A stretch of DNA of 64,000 nt from CAVVSD01 sp963837655. GTDB lineage: Bacteria; Actinomycetota; Thermoleophilia; Solirubrobacterales; Solirubrobacteraceae. Each line of letters starts with the position of its first letter. The stretch's first letter is position 1. A model generated the notes under the pieces. That model had not been told where the DNA came from, made no database searches, and worked only from the letters and a program-made list of their open reading frames with translations. The stretch covers positions 24,096-88,095 of the forward strand of contig CAWIOK010000010.1 of assembly GCA_963837655.1 (NCBI GenBank), read 5' to 3'. Made by a program: the position numbers and the translations under genes. This document shows positions 18,584 to 26,903 of this stretch, piece after piece.

Positions 18584-18765
18584 GCGATCGCCACCTCCGC
18601 CTCCTACGCGCTGTCGCCAAGCGGCGCAAGGACGAGGTCGACAGCCACGACGAGGTGAAGGAGGGCGCCGGGACCCGGGGGCGGCAGCTCGAGCGCGTCG
18701 CGGCACGCACGAAGGCCCGCTTCAACGCGTCGCAGTCGCGCCGCCGGCGGTCCTCGGACACGTAG
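18580..18765 (+). CDS. Small basic protein of unknown function
   Basis: 61 residues if started at TTG 18580, which overlaps the preceding stop (TTGA). Strongly basic: SDRHLRLLRAVAKRRKDE near the start and a C-terminal SQSRRRRSSDT tail, so nucleic-acid binding is possible but unproven. Overlap with the zinc-ribbon gene suggests one transcript. No family recognised; reality as a gene is uncertain because the start is a TTG and the composition is easy to get by chance in GC-rich DNA. Confidence 0.35.
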   Translation: MSDRHLRLLRAVAKRRKDEVDSHDEVKEGAGTRGRQLERVAARTKARFNASQSRRRRSSDT

Positions 18766-18828
18766 CCGCAGATGAGTCCGGCGCTTGTCGGTCGTCTGTA
18801 GCCAGACACCCGACGAGAGGAGCCGCGC

Positions 18829-19575
18829 ATGAGCCTTCCCGAGATCGTCAGCAGGGAGGAGTGGCTCGCCGCCCGGACCGAGCTGCTCGCGGAGGAGAAG
18901 CGCATGACCCGGCAGCGCGACGCGCTCACGAGTCGTCGCCGCGAGCTGCCGATGGTCGAGATCGACAAGGACTACCGGTTCGAGGGCACCGACGGCCCGG
19001 CGAGCCTCGCCGACCTCTTCGAGGGGCGCCGGCAGCTCATCGTCGGGCACTTCATGTTCGGCCCGGAGTGGGAGGACGGCTGCCCCAGCTGCACCGCCGG
19101 CGCGGACAACGTCTCCGACGGCATGCGCCGCCAGCTGGAGGTCCGCGACACCACCTTCGCCTACGTCTCCCGCGCGCCGATCGACAAGCTCGACCGCTAC
19201 AAGGCCAAGCGGGGCTGGACGTTCCCGTGGTACTCCTCGTTCGGCAGCGACTTCAACCTCGACTTCGGCGTCACGCTCGACGAGTCGGTCGCGCCACTCG
19301 CCTACAACTACAGGTCGCGCGAGGAGCACGAGGCCGCCGGCACCGGCTACTACTTCGAGGGCGACCAGCCGATGGAGCAGCCGGGCCTGAGCTGCTTCCT
19401 GCGGGTCGAGGACCGCGTCTTCCACACGTACTCGTCCTTCGGGCGCGGCGGGGAGTGGACGGGCGGCTCCTACGCCTTCCTCGACCTCACCGCGTTGGGC
19501 CGCCAGGAGGAATGGGAGGAGCCGAAAGGCCGCGCGGAGAGCGCCCGGGAGGCCGCCCCGAACTTCCTGACGTGA
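18829..19575 (+). CDS. DUF899 family thioredoxin-like protein
   Basis: 248 residues, from ATG 18829 (AGGAG upstream). The first part LPEIVSREEWLAARTELL is the DUF899 opening, followed by a thioredoxin-like domain with GCPSC near residue 84 (a CxxC site in the peroxiredoxin/thioredoxin position), FAYVSRAPIDKLDRYK and WYSSFGSDFNLDFGV. These are the landmark segments of the family. The function is probably redox-linked but not established. Convergent with the CaiB-type CoA-transferase gene, the two stops being one base apart. Confidence 0.9.
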   Translation: MSLPEIVSREEWLAARTELLAEEKRMTRQRDALTSRRRELPMVEIDKDYRFEGTDGPASLADLFEGRRQLIVGHFMFGPEWEDGCPSCTAGADNVSDGMRRQLEVRDTTFAYVSRAPIDKLDRYKAKRGWTFPWYSSFGSDFNLDFGVTLDESVAPLAYNYRSREEHEAAGTGYYFEGDQPMEQPGLSCFLRVEDRVFHTYSSFGRGGEWTGGSYAFLDLTALGRQEEWEEPKGRAESAREAAPNFLT

Positions 19576-19576
19576 C

Positions 19577-20788
19577 CTACCGGGCGAGCTGCTTGCCGAA
19601 CGCGCCCGCGTCGCGCAGCGCCGCGGTCTGCTCGGCGCTGTAGCCGCAGACGTCGCTCAGGATGTCCTCGGTGTGCTCGCCGAGGAACGGCGCGCGGGTG
19701 GGCACGGGCAGCTCACCGCTGAGGCGCAGCGGGGTGGCGGCCTGGCGGACCGTGCCGAGGTTCGGGTGCTCGTACTGCACGACGCCGTCGCGAGCGAGCG
19801 TCTGGCGATCCTCGAGCGCCTCGGCCACGTCGTTCACGCGGCCCACGGGGACGCCCGCGTCGACGAGCAGGGTGACCCAGTGGTCGGAGGGCCGGGAGGC
19901 GAAGACCGCGTCGAGGTCGGCGAGGAGCACATCGCGGTGGTCGTCGCGGCCGGCGAAGCTCGCGTAGCGGGGATCCTCGAGCAGGTCGGGGCGCTCGATC
20001 GCCACGCACAGGTCCCGCCAGAAGCGCTCCTTGCCCGCGGCGATCGTGATGTGGCCGTCGGCGGTGGCGAACGCCTGGAAGGGGACGATGGAGGGGTGCG
20101 CGCTGTTGGCCCGCCGCGGCGTGATGTGCCCGTGGGTGGCGGCCCACGTCCCGACGTACATGAGCTCGGACAGCGCCGTCTCGAACAGCGACACGTCCGC
20201 GTCGCAGCCGACGCCGTCGCGCTGGGCGCGATGGATGCCGGCCAGCATCGCGATCGCGGCGACGTAGCCGCCGGAGAGGTCCACGAGCGACAGGCCGCTC
20301 TTCGTGGGTGGGCCGTCGGGATCGCCGGTGAGGCTCATCCAGCCCGCCATGGCCTGGATGATGTAGTCGTAGCCGGCCTCCCTGGAGCGCGGGCCGGTCA
20401 TCCCGAACCCGCTCAGCGACACGCACACGATGCGCGGGTTGACCTCGCGCAGCGCGTCGTAGGTGAGGCCCAGCTTGCCCGGGCCGTCGCCACGCAGGTT
20501 GGAGAAGACGGCGTCCGAGCCGCGGACGAGGTCGTGGAAGGTCGCGCGCCCCTGCTCGTTGCGCAGGTCCAGCGCGAGGCTCTTCTTGCCGCGGTTGAAC
20601 GTCTCGAAGAACAGCGAGTCCTCGCCCTCCTGGAAGGGAGGCACGTACCGACCGACGTCGCCGGCCGCGCCGGGGTCCTCGATCTTGATGATCTCCGCAC
20701 CCAGGTCGGCCAGCTGGAGCGTCGCCCAAGGGCCCGCGCCGAACTGCTCGACCGCGAGGACGCGGACTCCCTGCAGAGGCATCGCCAT
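19577..20788 (-). CDS. CaiB/BaiF family CoA-transferase (family III)
   Basis: 403 residues from ATG 20788 (MAMPLQGVRVLAVEQ; an ATG two codons in is equally likely). Family III CoA-transferases move CoA between acids through an enzyme-bound anhydride. Visible: LADLGAEIIKIEDPGAAGD at the start, FNRGKKSLALDLRNEQG, VSLSGFGMTGPRSREAGYD with Asp141 in the expected catalytic position (GYDYIIQAM), and GERFW-like C-terminal parts. Here it probably activates the acid handled by the MmgE/PrpD and acyl-CoA dehydrogenase genes transcribed divergently from the shared 62-base gap. Substrate unknown. Confidence 0.9.
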   Translation of the reverse strand: MAMPLQGVRVLAVEQFGAGPWATLQLADLGAEIIKIEDPGAAGDVGRYVPPFQEGEDSLFFETFNRGKKSLALDLRNEQGRATFHDLVRGSDAVFSNLRGDGPGKLGLTYDALREVNPRIVCVSLSGFGMTGPRSREAGYDYIIQAMAGWMSLTGDPDGPPTKSGLSLVDLSGGYVAAIAMLAGIHRAQRDGVGCDADVSLFETALSELMYVGTWAATHGHITPRRANSAHPSIVPFQAFATADGHITIAAGKERFWRDLCVAIERPDLLEDPRYASFAGRDDHRDVLLADLDAVFASRPSDHWVTLLVDAGVPVGRVNDVAEALEDRQTLARDGVVQYEHPNLGTVRQAATPLRLSGELPVPTRAPFLGEHTEDILSDVCGYSAEQTAALRDAGAFGKQLAR

Positions 20789-20850
20789 GGCCGCGGATGG
20801 TACCAACGGGCATAGGTCAGACACATCTCCGGACGTGGCATGATTCGGAC

Positions 20851-22230
20851 ATGACGATCGAGACCGAGCAGCGGGCCGCGGCGCAGGAGCTCGCGGCGTG
20901 GACGTCGTCCCTGGACCTCGCCGACGTCCCGGCCGAGGTCCGCGCCGTCGCACGCGAGCACATGCTCGACGCGCTGGGCTGCGGGCTCGCCGCGCTGGGC
21001 GTCGGGGAGGCGCTCCCCGGGCTCACGGTGGCGGGCGACGCGGGGGCAGGTCCCTCCAGCGCGATCGGCCGCGCGCAGCAGGTGCCCGCCGCGGCGGCGG
21101 CGCTCGCCAACGGCATGCTCTGCCACGGCCTCGACTTCGACGACACCCACGAGGCGTCGATCGCCCACGTCGCGACGGTCGTCGTCCCCGCGGCCCTGGC
21201 TGCCGCCGAGGCCGTCGGCGCGACCGGCGCCGAGACCCTGGCCGCGATCGTCGCCGGGACGGAGACGGTCACGCGCATCGGCATGGCCGCGCCGGAGGGC
21301 TTCCACCGCCGCGGGTTCCATCCCACCGGCGTCTGCGGCGTGTTCGGCGCGACGGTGGCCGCCTGTCGCCTGCGTGGCATGGACGCCGAGACGACGGCCC
21401 GCGCGCTGGGCCTCGCGGGCAGCATGGCCTCCGGCATCTTCGAGTACCTCGCCGACGGCTCGCCGACCAAGCCCTTCCACGCGGGCTGGGCCGCGCAGGC
21501 CGGCATCCAGGCCGCCGCCCTCGCCGCGGCGGGCGCCCGCGGACCCGCCACCGTGCTCGAGGGTCGCTACGGGCTGTTCGCCACCCACGTCGACGTCCCG
21601 TACGACATGGGCGCGCAGGTCGCCGATCTCGGCGAGCGCTGGGAGTCGCCGCTCGTGGCGATCAAGCCGTACCCCGCCTGCCACTGGATCCACGCCGCGG
21701 TCGACGCCGCCGTCGAGGCCGCGGGCGATGTCGCGCCCGAGGCGATCGAGCGCATCGTGGTGCGCATCCCCGAGGTCGGCGTCCCGATCGTGCTCGAGCC
21801 GCTTGTGCAGAAGCGCGTTCCGGTCACGGAGTACGACGCGAAGTTCAGCCTGCCGTGGTGCATCGCCGCGCGCATCGTGCACGGGCGCCTGGACGTGCGC
21901 TCCTTCGGCGGCGACATCGCCGATCCGGCCGTCCTCGCCCTGGCCGCCCGCGTCGAGTACGAGCCGTGGCAGGGCGCCTTCGCCTCCGTCTTCGCCGGTG
22001 GCGCGCGCGTCGAGGCGAAGGGCACCAGCCGCGCTGTCGTCAACGACGCGCCCCGCGGCGCGCCCGGCAACCCGATGAGCCACGACGACGTCGTCGCGAA
22101 GTTCACGGCCAACGCGTCGCTGAGCCTCCCGGCCGAGGCCGGGGCCCGCCTGGTCGCCGCCGTCGACGCGCTCCACGACGCGGCCGACGTGCGCGCGATC
22201 ACGGCCGAGCTGCGCGCAGCCGCTCGATGA
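20851..22230 (+). CDS. MmgE/PrpD family protein
   Basis: 459 residues from ATG 20851. The family includes 2-methylcitrate dehydratase (PrpD) and cis-aconitate decarboxylase. The landmark segments are present: ANGMLCHGLDFDDTHEASIA (dimer and active-site region), EGFHRRGFHPTGVCGVFG, a Lys/His-rich IKPYPACHWIHAAVDAA, and EYDAKFSLPWCIAARIV. The catalytic residues have not been assigned, so whether it dehydrates or decarboxylates is open. Its TGA overlaps the ATG of the acyl-CoA dehydrogenase gene (ATGA), so the two are coupled. Confidence 0.88.
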   Translation: MTIETEQRAAAQELAAWTSSLDLADVPAEVRAVAREHMLDALGCGLAALGVGEALPGLTVAGDAGAGPSSAIGRAQQVPAAAAALANGMLCHGLDFDDTHEASIAHVATVVVPAALAAAEAVGATGAETLAAIVAGTETVTRIGMAAPEGFHRRGFHPTGVCGVFGATVAACRLRGMDAETTARALGLAGSMASGIFEYLADGSPTKPFHAGWAAQAGIQAAALAAAGARGPATVLEGRYGLFATHVDVPYDMGAQVADLGERWESPLVAIKPYPACHWIHAAVDAAVEAAGDVAPEAIERIVVRIPEVGVPIVLEPLVQKRVPVTEYDAKFSLPWCIAARIVHGRLDVRSFGGDIADPAVLALAARVEYEPWQGAFASVFAGGARVEAKGTSRAVVNDAPRGAPGNPMSHDDVVAKFTANASLSLPAEAGARLVAAVDALHDAADVRAITAELRAAAR

Positions 22231-23381
22231 CGGCCGTGGACCACGAGGCGCTGCGGCAGGGGGTGCGCGAGGTCTGCGCGGCGTTCCCCGACGCGTACTG
22301 GCGCGACCTGGACGCCCGCCGCGAGTACCCCGAGGAGGCCGTCGCCGCGCTGACGAAGGCCGGCTACCTGGCGCCGCTGATCCCGCAGGAGTACGGCGGG
22401 CTGGGGCTCGACATCGCCTCCGCGTCGATCATCCTCGAGGAGATCAACCGCTCCGGCGGCAACGCCCAGCCCGCCCACGCGCAGGTGTACACGATGGGCA
22501 CGCTGCTGCGCCACGGCTCGGCGGAGCAGAAGCAGGCCTACCTCCCTGGCATCGCGAGCGGGGACCTGCGCCTGCAGGCCTTCGGGGTGACCGAGCCGGA
22601 GGCAGGGACGGACACGACGTCGCTGCGCACGGCCGCCGTCCGCGACGGCGACGACTACGTGGTGAACGGGCGCAAGATGTACATCTCGCGCGTCCAGTTC
22701 TCCGACCTCATGATCCTCCTCGCGCGCACGACGCCGCGCGACGAGGTCAAGCGCAAGTCCGACGGCCTGTCGGTGTTCCTCGTCGACCTGCGCGACGCGG
22801 TCGGCAACGGCCTGGAGGTCAACCCGCGCCGGGTCATGATCAACAACCAGACCAACGAGCTGGTGTTCACGGACCTGCGGATCCCGGCGAGCAGCCTCAT
22901 CGGCGAGGAGGGCCGCGGCTTCCGCTACGTCCTCGACGGGATGAACGCCGAGCGCATCCTCATCGCCGCGGAGTGCATCGGCAACGGCCGCTGGTTCATC
23001 GAGCGCAGCACGGCGCGCGCGCGAGAGCGCGAGATCTTCGGTCGCCCGATCGGCCAGAACCAGGGGATCGCGTTCCCGATCGCGCGTGCGCACGTCTCGC
23101 TGGAGGCCGCAGACCTCATGCGCTGGAAGGCGGCGCAGCTGTTTGACGCCGGCGAGCCGTGCGGGGCCGAGGCGAACATGTCGCTCATGCTGGCCGCGGC
23201 GGCGGCCTGGGAGGCCGCGGAGGCCGCGATGCAGACCTTCGGCGGCTACTCCTACGACGCCGAGTACGACGTCGAGCGCAAGTTCCGCGAGACGCGCCTG
23301 TTCCAGGTCGCGCCCATCTCCACCAACCTCATCCTGTCCTACGTGGCCGAGCACGTGCTCGGCCTGCCCCGGACGTTCTAG
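22227..23381 (+). CDS. Acyl-CoA dehydrogenase
   Basis: 384 residues. Flavoprotein that desaturates a CoA thioester. Conserved parts: IPQEYGGLGLD, FGVTEPEAGTDTTSLRT, ILIAAECIGNGRW, MQTFGGYSYDAEYDVERKF and the C-terminal FRETRLFQVAPISTN. The catalytic base at the position equivalent to the medium-chain enzyme's Glu (or GGxGY region) lies in the C-terminal segment, but I did not pin it. Starts at ATG 22227, inside the MmgE stop, and is followed 43 bases later by the monooxygenase gene. Confidence 0.9.
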   Translation: MTAVDHEALRQGVREVCAAFPDAYWRDLDARREYPEEAVAALTKAGYLAPLIPQEYGGLGLDIASASIILEEINRSGGNAQPAHAQVYTMGTLLRHGSAEQKQAYLPGIASGDLRLQAFGVTEPEAGTDTTSLRTAAVRDGDDYVVNGRKMYISRVQFSDLMILLARTTPRDEVKRKSDGLSVFLVDLRDAVGNGLEVNPRRVMINNQTNELVFTDLRIPASSLIGEEGRGFRYVLDGMNAERILIAAECIGNGRWFIERSTARAREREIFGRPIGQNQGIAFPIARAHVSLEAADLMRWKAAQLFDAGEPCGAEANMSLMLAAAAAWEAAEAAMQTFGGYSYDAEYDVERKFRETRLFQVAPISTNLILSYVAEHVLGLPRTF

Positions 23382-23424
23382 GAGCCGTCGCCCTCGGTGG
23401 CGACGAAGGTGCGACGCTTCGGTC

Positions 23425-24627
23425 ATGCGGGTCGCGGTGATCGGTGGAGGTCTCGGCGGGCTCTCGGCCGCCGGGTTCCTGCTGCGCGCCGGGGTCACCG
23501 ACGTCCTGGTCTACGAGCAGGCCCAGCGGCTCGGTGAGATCGGCGCCGGCATCCAGGTGCCACCCAACGCGGTGCGCCTGCTGCACCGGCTCGGCATCGA
23601 TGAGCAGCTCGACGACGCGGGCGTGCGTCTAGATGTCGGCTGGGAGTTCCGGCGATGGAGGACGGGCGCGATCCTCTACTCACAGCAGCTCGGCACGGCG
23701 TGCGAGGAGCGCTTCGGCGCCCCCTACTACGTCGCCCACCGCGCAGGGCTCCTGGATGCGTTGCACGGCGTCCTGCCCGACGGCGTCGTGCAGCTCGGCC
23801 GGCGCTGCGCGGCCGTCGAGGAGACCGGTGAGGAGGTGCAGGTCACCTTCGAGGACGGGGAGACCATCACCGCCGACGTCGTGGTCGGGGCGGACGGCAT
23901 CCACTCCGTCGTGCGCGGCGCCGTCACGACCCCGAGCCCGCCGACCTTCTCGGGGCTCGCGGGCTACCGCTGGATGCTCCCCGCGGCCGACGTCCCGCCG
24001 ATGGCGCTCGAGCCCGGGTTCAAGGTCTGGCTCGGGCCCGGCCGGCACCTCGTGCACTACCCCGTCTCAGGAGGTCGCGAGGTCAACCTCGTCGCGATCG
24101 TCCCCGCGGGCGAGTGGCGGACGGAGTCGTGGATCTCGGAGGGGACCGTCGAGGGCCTGCTCGCCGAGCACGAGGGCTGGGCGGACGAGGTCCAGACACT
24201 CCTGCGCAAGGCGCCGATGACGTACCTCTACGCCCTCTACGACCGCGAGCCGTTGGCGCATTTCGTGCACGGGCGCATCGCGCTCATCGGCGACGCCGCG
24301 CACCCGATGCTGCCGTTCCTCGCGCAGGGCGCCGCCCAGGCGTTCGAGGACGGCGCGACGATCGCGCTCTGCCTGCGCGAGGCGGGCGCCGGAGGGGTGC
24401 GGCTCGCGCTGGCCCGCTACGAGCGCGCACGGCTGGCGCGCGCGTCGGAGGTCCAGCGCCAGAGCCGCGGGCGGCCGGAGATCAACCACCTGCCCGACGG
24501 CCCCGAGCAGGCCCGCCGCGACGCGGAGATGGCCGCGCAGGACCCGCTCGAGCACAACACCTGGCTGTACGAGCACGACGTCGAAGCCGCATTGCGCGGC
24601 TCCGACGCCCCGTCACCGCTGCATTGA
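23425..24627 (+). CDS. FAD-dependent aromatic monooxygenase (group A)
   Basis: 400 residues from ATG 23425. N-terminal Rossmann motif VIGGGLGGLSAAGFLLRAG, the DG motif VVVGADGIHSVVRGAV and the FAD-binding GDAAHPMLPFLAQGAAQA mark a group A flavoprotein hydroxylase such as salicylate hydroxylase or 6-hydroxynicotinate monooxygenase. C-terminal NTWLYEHDVEAA is also like salicylate hydroxylases. The substrate is probably an aromatic or heteroaromatic acid, but this is inferred from family likeness only. It overlaps the LysR gene by 15 bases on the opposite strand (convergent). Confidence 0.9.
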   Translation: MRVAVIGGGLGGLSAAGFLLRAGVTDVLVYEQAQRLGEIGAGIQVPPNAVRLLHRLGIDEQLDDAGVRLDVGWEFRRWRTGAILYSQQLGTACEERFGAPYYVAHRAGLLDALHGVLPDGVVQLGRRCAAVEETGEEVQVTFEDGETITADVVVGADGIHSVVRGAVTTPSPPTFSGLAGYRWMLPAADVPPMALEPGFKVWLGPGRHLVHYPVSGGREVNLVAIVPAGEWRTESWISEGTVEGLLAEHEGWADEVQTLLRKAPMTYLYALYDREPLAHFVHGRIALIGDAAHPMLPFLAQGAAQAFEDGATIALCLREAGAGGVRLALARYERARLARASEVQRQSRGRPEINHLPDGPEQARRDAEMAAQDPLEHNTWLYEHDVEAALRGSDAPSPLH

Positions 24628-25521
24628 GGGGGCCGACGCCGCTGCCTGCACAGCGCAGGCGACGAAGTCACCCACGAGCGGGCTCGCCCTGTCGCGCAGC
24701 CAGGCGATGTGGAATGGCGCGGGCTCCATGTCCGAGACGGGCACGAACGCGACACCGGGCCGTGGGTAGTAGCGCGCGGTGAGGTCGGGGCAGATGGAGA
24801 CACCGATGCCGGCCCGGACGGCCTCCAGCCACTCGTCGTGCGACGAGTAGCGACCCGCCACCTCGATGTCGCCCGGCGGCCGATGGTGTGCGGCCAACCA
24901 GTAGTCGTGCCAGCGGCCCGCGGGCAGGTCGTCGGTGACGAACGGCTCGGCGACGACCTCGTGGATGCTCACGGAGGACTTCGACGCGATCGGATGGTCG
25001 GCCGCGATCGCCGCGACGATCGGGTCGTTGCGCAGCAGTCGCATCTCGACCCCGTCGGGCACGTCCACCGGTCCGCTGACGAACCCGGCATCGACGGCAC
25101 CCGACGTGACCCCGACGAAGCTGTCGTCGAACCCGAACTGCCGGAACGTCACACGCACGCCGGGATGCAGCTCGCGGAACGCGTGCAGGATCGCGGGCGT
25201 GAGATCGGCGGCGCCGTGTGCCATGAACCCGACTTCCAGGCGGGAGGGCTCGCGGTCCCGCAGTTCCTGCGCGCGGCGCATCACGGCATCGACGTCGCGC
25301 ACGGCTCGGCGCGCCGGTTCGAGGAGCTCGGCGCCCTCGGCCGTGAGCTGGACGCCGCGGGGCAGCCGCTCGAACAGCGTCACGCCGAGCTGGGCCTCCA
25401 GCCGCCGGACCGCGAGGCTCAGCGCCGGCTGGGCCACGAACAGGGTCTGCGCCGCGCGCGTGATGCTGCCGGCCTCTGCGACGGCCACAAACTCCCGGAG
25501 CTGCTTGACGCTGATGCTCAT
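24613..25521 (-). CDS. LysR family transcriptional regulator
   Basis: 302 residues from ATG 25521 (a longer start at 25686 adds only low-complexity sequence). Residues 1-60 hold the winged HTH (KQLREFVAVAEAGSITRAAQ, FVAQPALSLAVRRLEAQLG, LFERLPRGVQLTAEG), then a periplasmic-binding-like sensor domain with VRLEVGFMAHGAADLTP-like and FVTDDLPAGRWHDYW segments. It is divergent from the flavin monooxygenase gene at 25613. The 91-base gap carries a dyad CCATA-N10-TATGG of the LysR kind. It is the likely regulator of the whole catabolic region. Confidence 0.93.
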   Translation of the reverse strand: MSISVKQLREFVAVAEAGSITRAAQTLFVAQPALSLAVRRLEAQLGVTLFERLPRGVQLTAEGAELLEPARRAVRDVDAVMRRAQELRDREPSRLEVGFMAHGAADLTPAILHAFRELHPGVRVTFRQFGFDDSFVGVTSGAVDAGFVSGPVDVPDGVEMRLLRNDPIVAAIAADHPIASKSSVSIHEVVAEPFVTDDLPAGRWHDYWLAAHHRPPGDIEVAGRYSSHDEWLEAVRAGIGVSICPDLTARYYPRPGVAFVPVSDMEPAPFHIAWLRDRASPLVGDFVACAVQAAASAPSMQR

Positions 25522-25536
25522 CGCGGTAGCCGCGAA

Positions 25537-25556
25537 CCATAACGACAGGCATATGG
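25537..25556. promoter_or_regulatory. Putative LysR operator dyad in divergent promoter
   Basis: CCATA, ten bases, TATGG: a perfect 5-bp dyad in the gap between the LysR gene and the monooxygenase gene, containing an ATA-N10-TAT core close to the T-N11-A pattern of LysR boxes. It is the only such dyad I saw in this gap; binding is inferred from position. Confidence 0.4.
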
Positions 25557-25612
25557 GTGCGCGTGCCATCGGCATTGGTCGCGCGCCAGGTCGAGGTCTA
25601 CCGTCGGCGCCC

Positions 25613-26872
25613 ATGAGCGACACCGCCACCAGGGGAGACATGGCGCTGCCGGTCCCCGAACCGGGTCTGACGCCCGCGGAGATCATCCGCCGCGCCGAGG
25701 CGCTGCGCCCCCTCCTGCTCCAGGAGCAGGCTGCGACCGAGGACCGGACGTTCTACGGCGAGGAGATGCACCAGGCGTTCGCCGACGCCGGCTTCTACCG
25801 CATCCTGCAGCCGCACATGTTCGGGGGCTACGAGTTCGACGTCCCCACCTTCTACCGCGTCATCATCGAGGTCTCGCGCGGCTGCCCGTCGACGGGCTGG
25901 TGCCTGTCACTCAACGCGGCACACGCGCTGCAGGCCGGGGCGTTCTACTCCGAGCGCGCCCAGCGTGAGATGTTCGGGCCCGACGGCGACTTCCGTTGCG
26001 CAGCCCGCGACACACCGCGCGGCACCGCCCGCCCCGTGGAGGGCGGCTATGTCGTCGACGGTACGTGGGACTACTGCTCGGGCAGCCCCTGGTCGACACA
26101 CCTGATGGCCGGGGCGATGCTCGACGACGGCTCGGGGACGATCGAGTACGACCAGTTCTCCGGTCGGCAGCTGCTCGTGACGGTCCCCCGCGAGGACTGG
26201 GAGATCATCCACGACTGGGGCAACATGATCGGCCTGCGGGGCAGCGGGTCGCACAGCGTGCGCGTCGCCGGCGCGTTCGTCCCCGAGCACATGGTGCACT
26301 CGCTGAACCTGCTGGACGTGGACGTGAGCGACGGCACGCCGGGCGGGCGCCTGCACGGCAACCCGATGTACGCCGGCCGCCAGGTGGGCTTCTTCGGCGC
26401 CGAGCTCGCCTCGATCGCCGTTGGCGCGGCCAAGGCCGCGCTCGACGAGTACGAGCGCCTCATCACCTCGAAGAAGACGACCTTCTCGCCCCATGTCCTA
26501 CGCGCCCGGCACCACGACTACCAGCGTACGCTCGGCCAGACCATGGGCATGGTCGATGCGGCCGAGGCGACGATCGTCCGGATCGGCCAGCTCTACATGG
26601 AGTACTGCGCCGACGCGGCGTCGGGCGACCGGGCGTTCACGACCGAGATGGACTACCGCCTCGATCAGATGGCGATCCAGGCGGGGTTCCTGGCCTACGC
26701 GGCGACCGACCAGCTCGTGCGGACCGCCGGCAGCTCGCCGATGGCCAACGGCGCACGGATGCAGCGCTACCTGCGTGACCTCATCCAGTACCGGACGCAC
26801 ATGGCCGCGTCCGCCTGGGAGGTCATGGCGACGACCACCGCGCAGCAGCACCTCGGCCCGATCCTGGACTGA
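25613..26872 (+). CDS. Group D flavin monooxygenase (acyl-CoA dehydrogenase fold)
   Basis: 419 residues from ATG 25613. The fold is that of acyl-CoA dehydrogenases but the sequence matches two-component flavin hydroxylases such as HpaB/HsaA: ADAGFYRILQPHMFGGYEFD near the start, EVSRGCPSTGWCLSLNAAH, GGYVVDGTWDYCSGSPWST and GNMIGLRGSGSHSVRVAG. These enzymes use reduced FMN or FAD from a separate reductase, which is not in this window. It follows the LysR gene divergently and precedes an APC permease by 31 bases. Substrate unknown; a link to the other flavoprotein is inferred from position. Confidence 0.85.
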   Translation: MSDTATRGDMALPVPEPGLTPAEIIRRAEALRPLLLQEQAATEDRTFYGEEMHQAFADAGFYRILQPHMFGGYEFDVPTFYRVIIEVSRGCPSTGWCLSLNAAHALQAGAFYSERAQREMFGPDGDFRCAARDTPRGTARPVEGGYVVDGTWDYCSGSPWSTHLMAGAMLDDGSGTIEYDQFSGRQLLVTVPREDWEIIHDWGNMIGLRGSGSHSVRVAGAFVPEHMVHSLNLLDVDVSDGTPGGRLHGNPMYAGRQVGFFGAELASIAVGAAKAALDEYERLITSKKTTFSPHVLRARHHDYQRTLGQTMGMVDAAEATIVRIGQLYMEYCADAASGDRAFTTEMDYRLDQMAIQAGFLAYAATDQLVRTAGSSPMANGARMQRYLRDLIQYRTHMAASAWEVMATTTAQQHLGPILD

Positions 26873-26903
26873 GGAGCTCTTGCACCGAGAAAGGGACGAG
26901 GAC

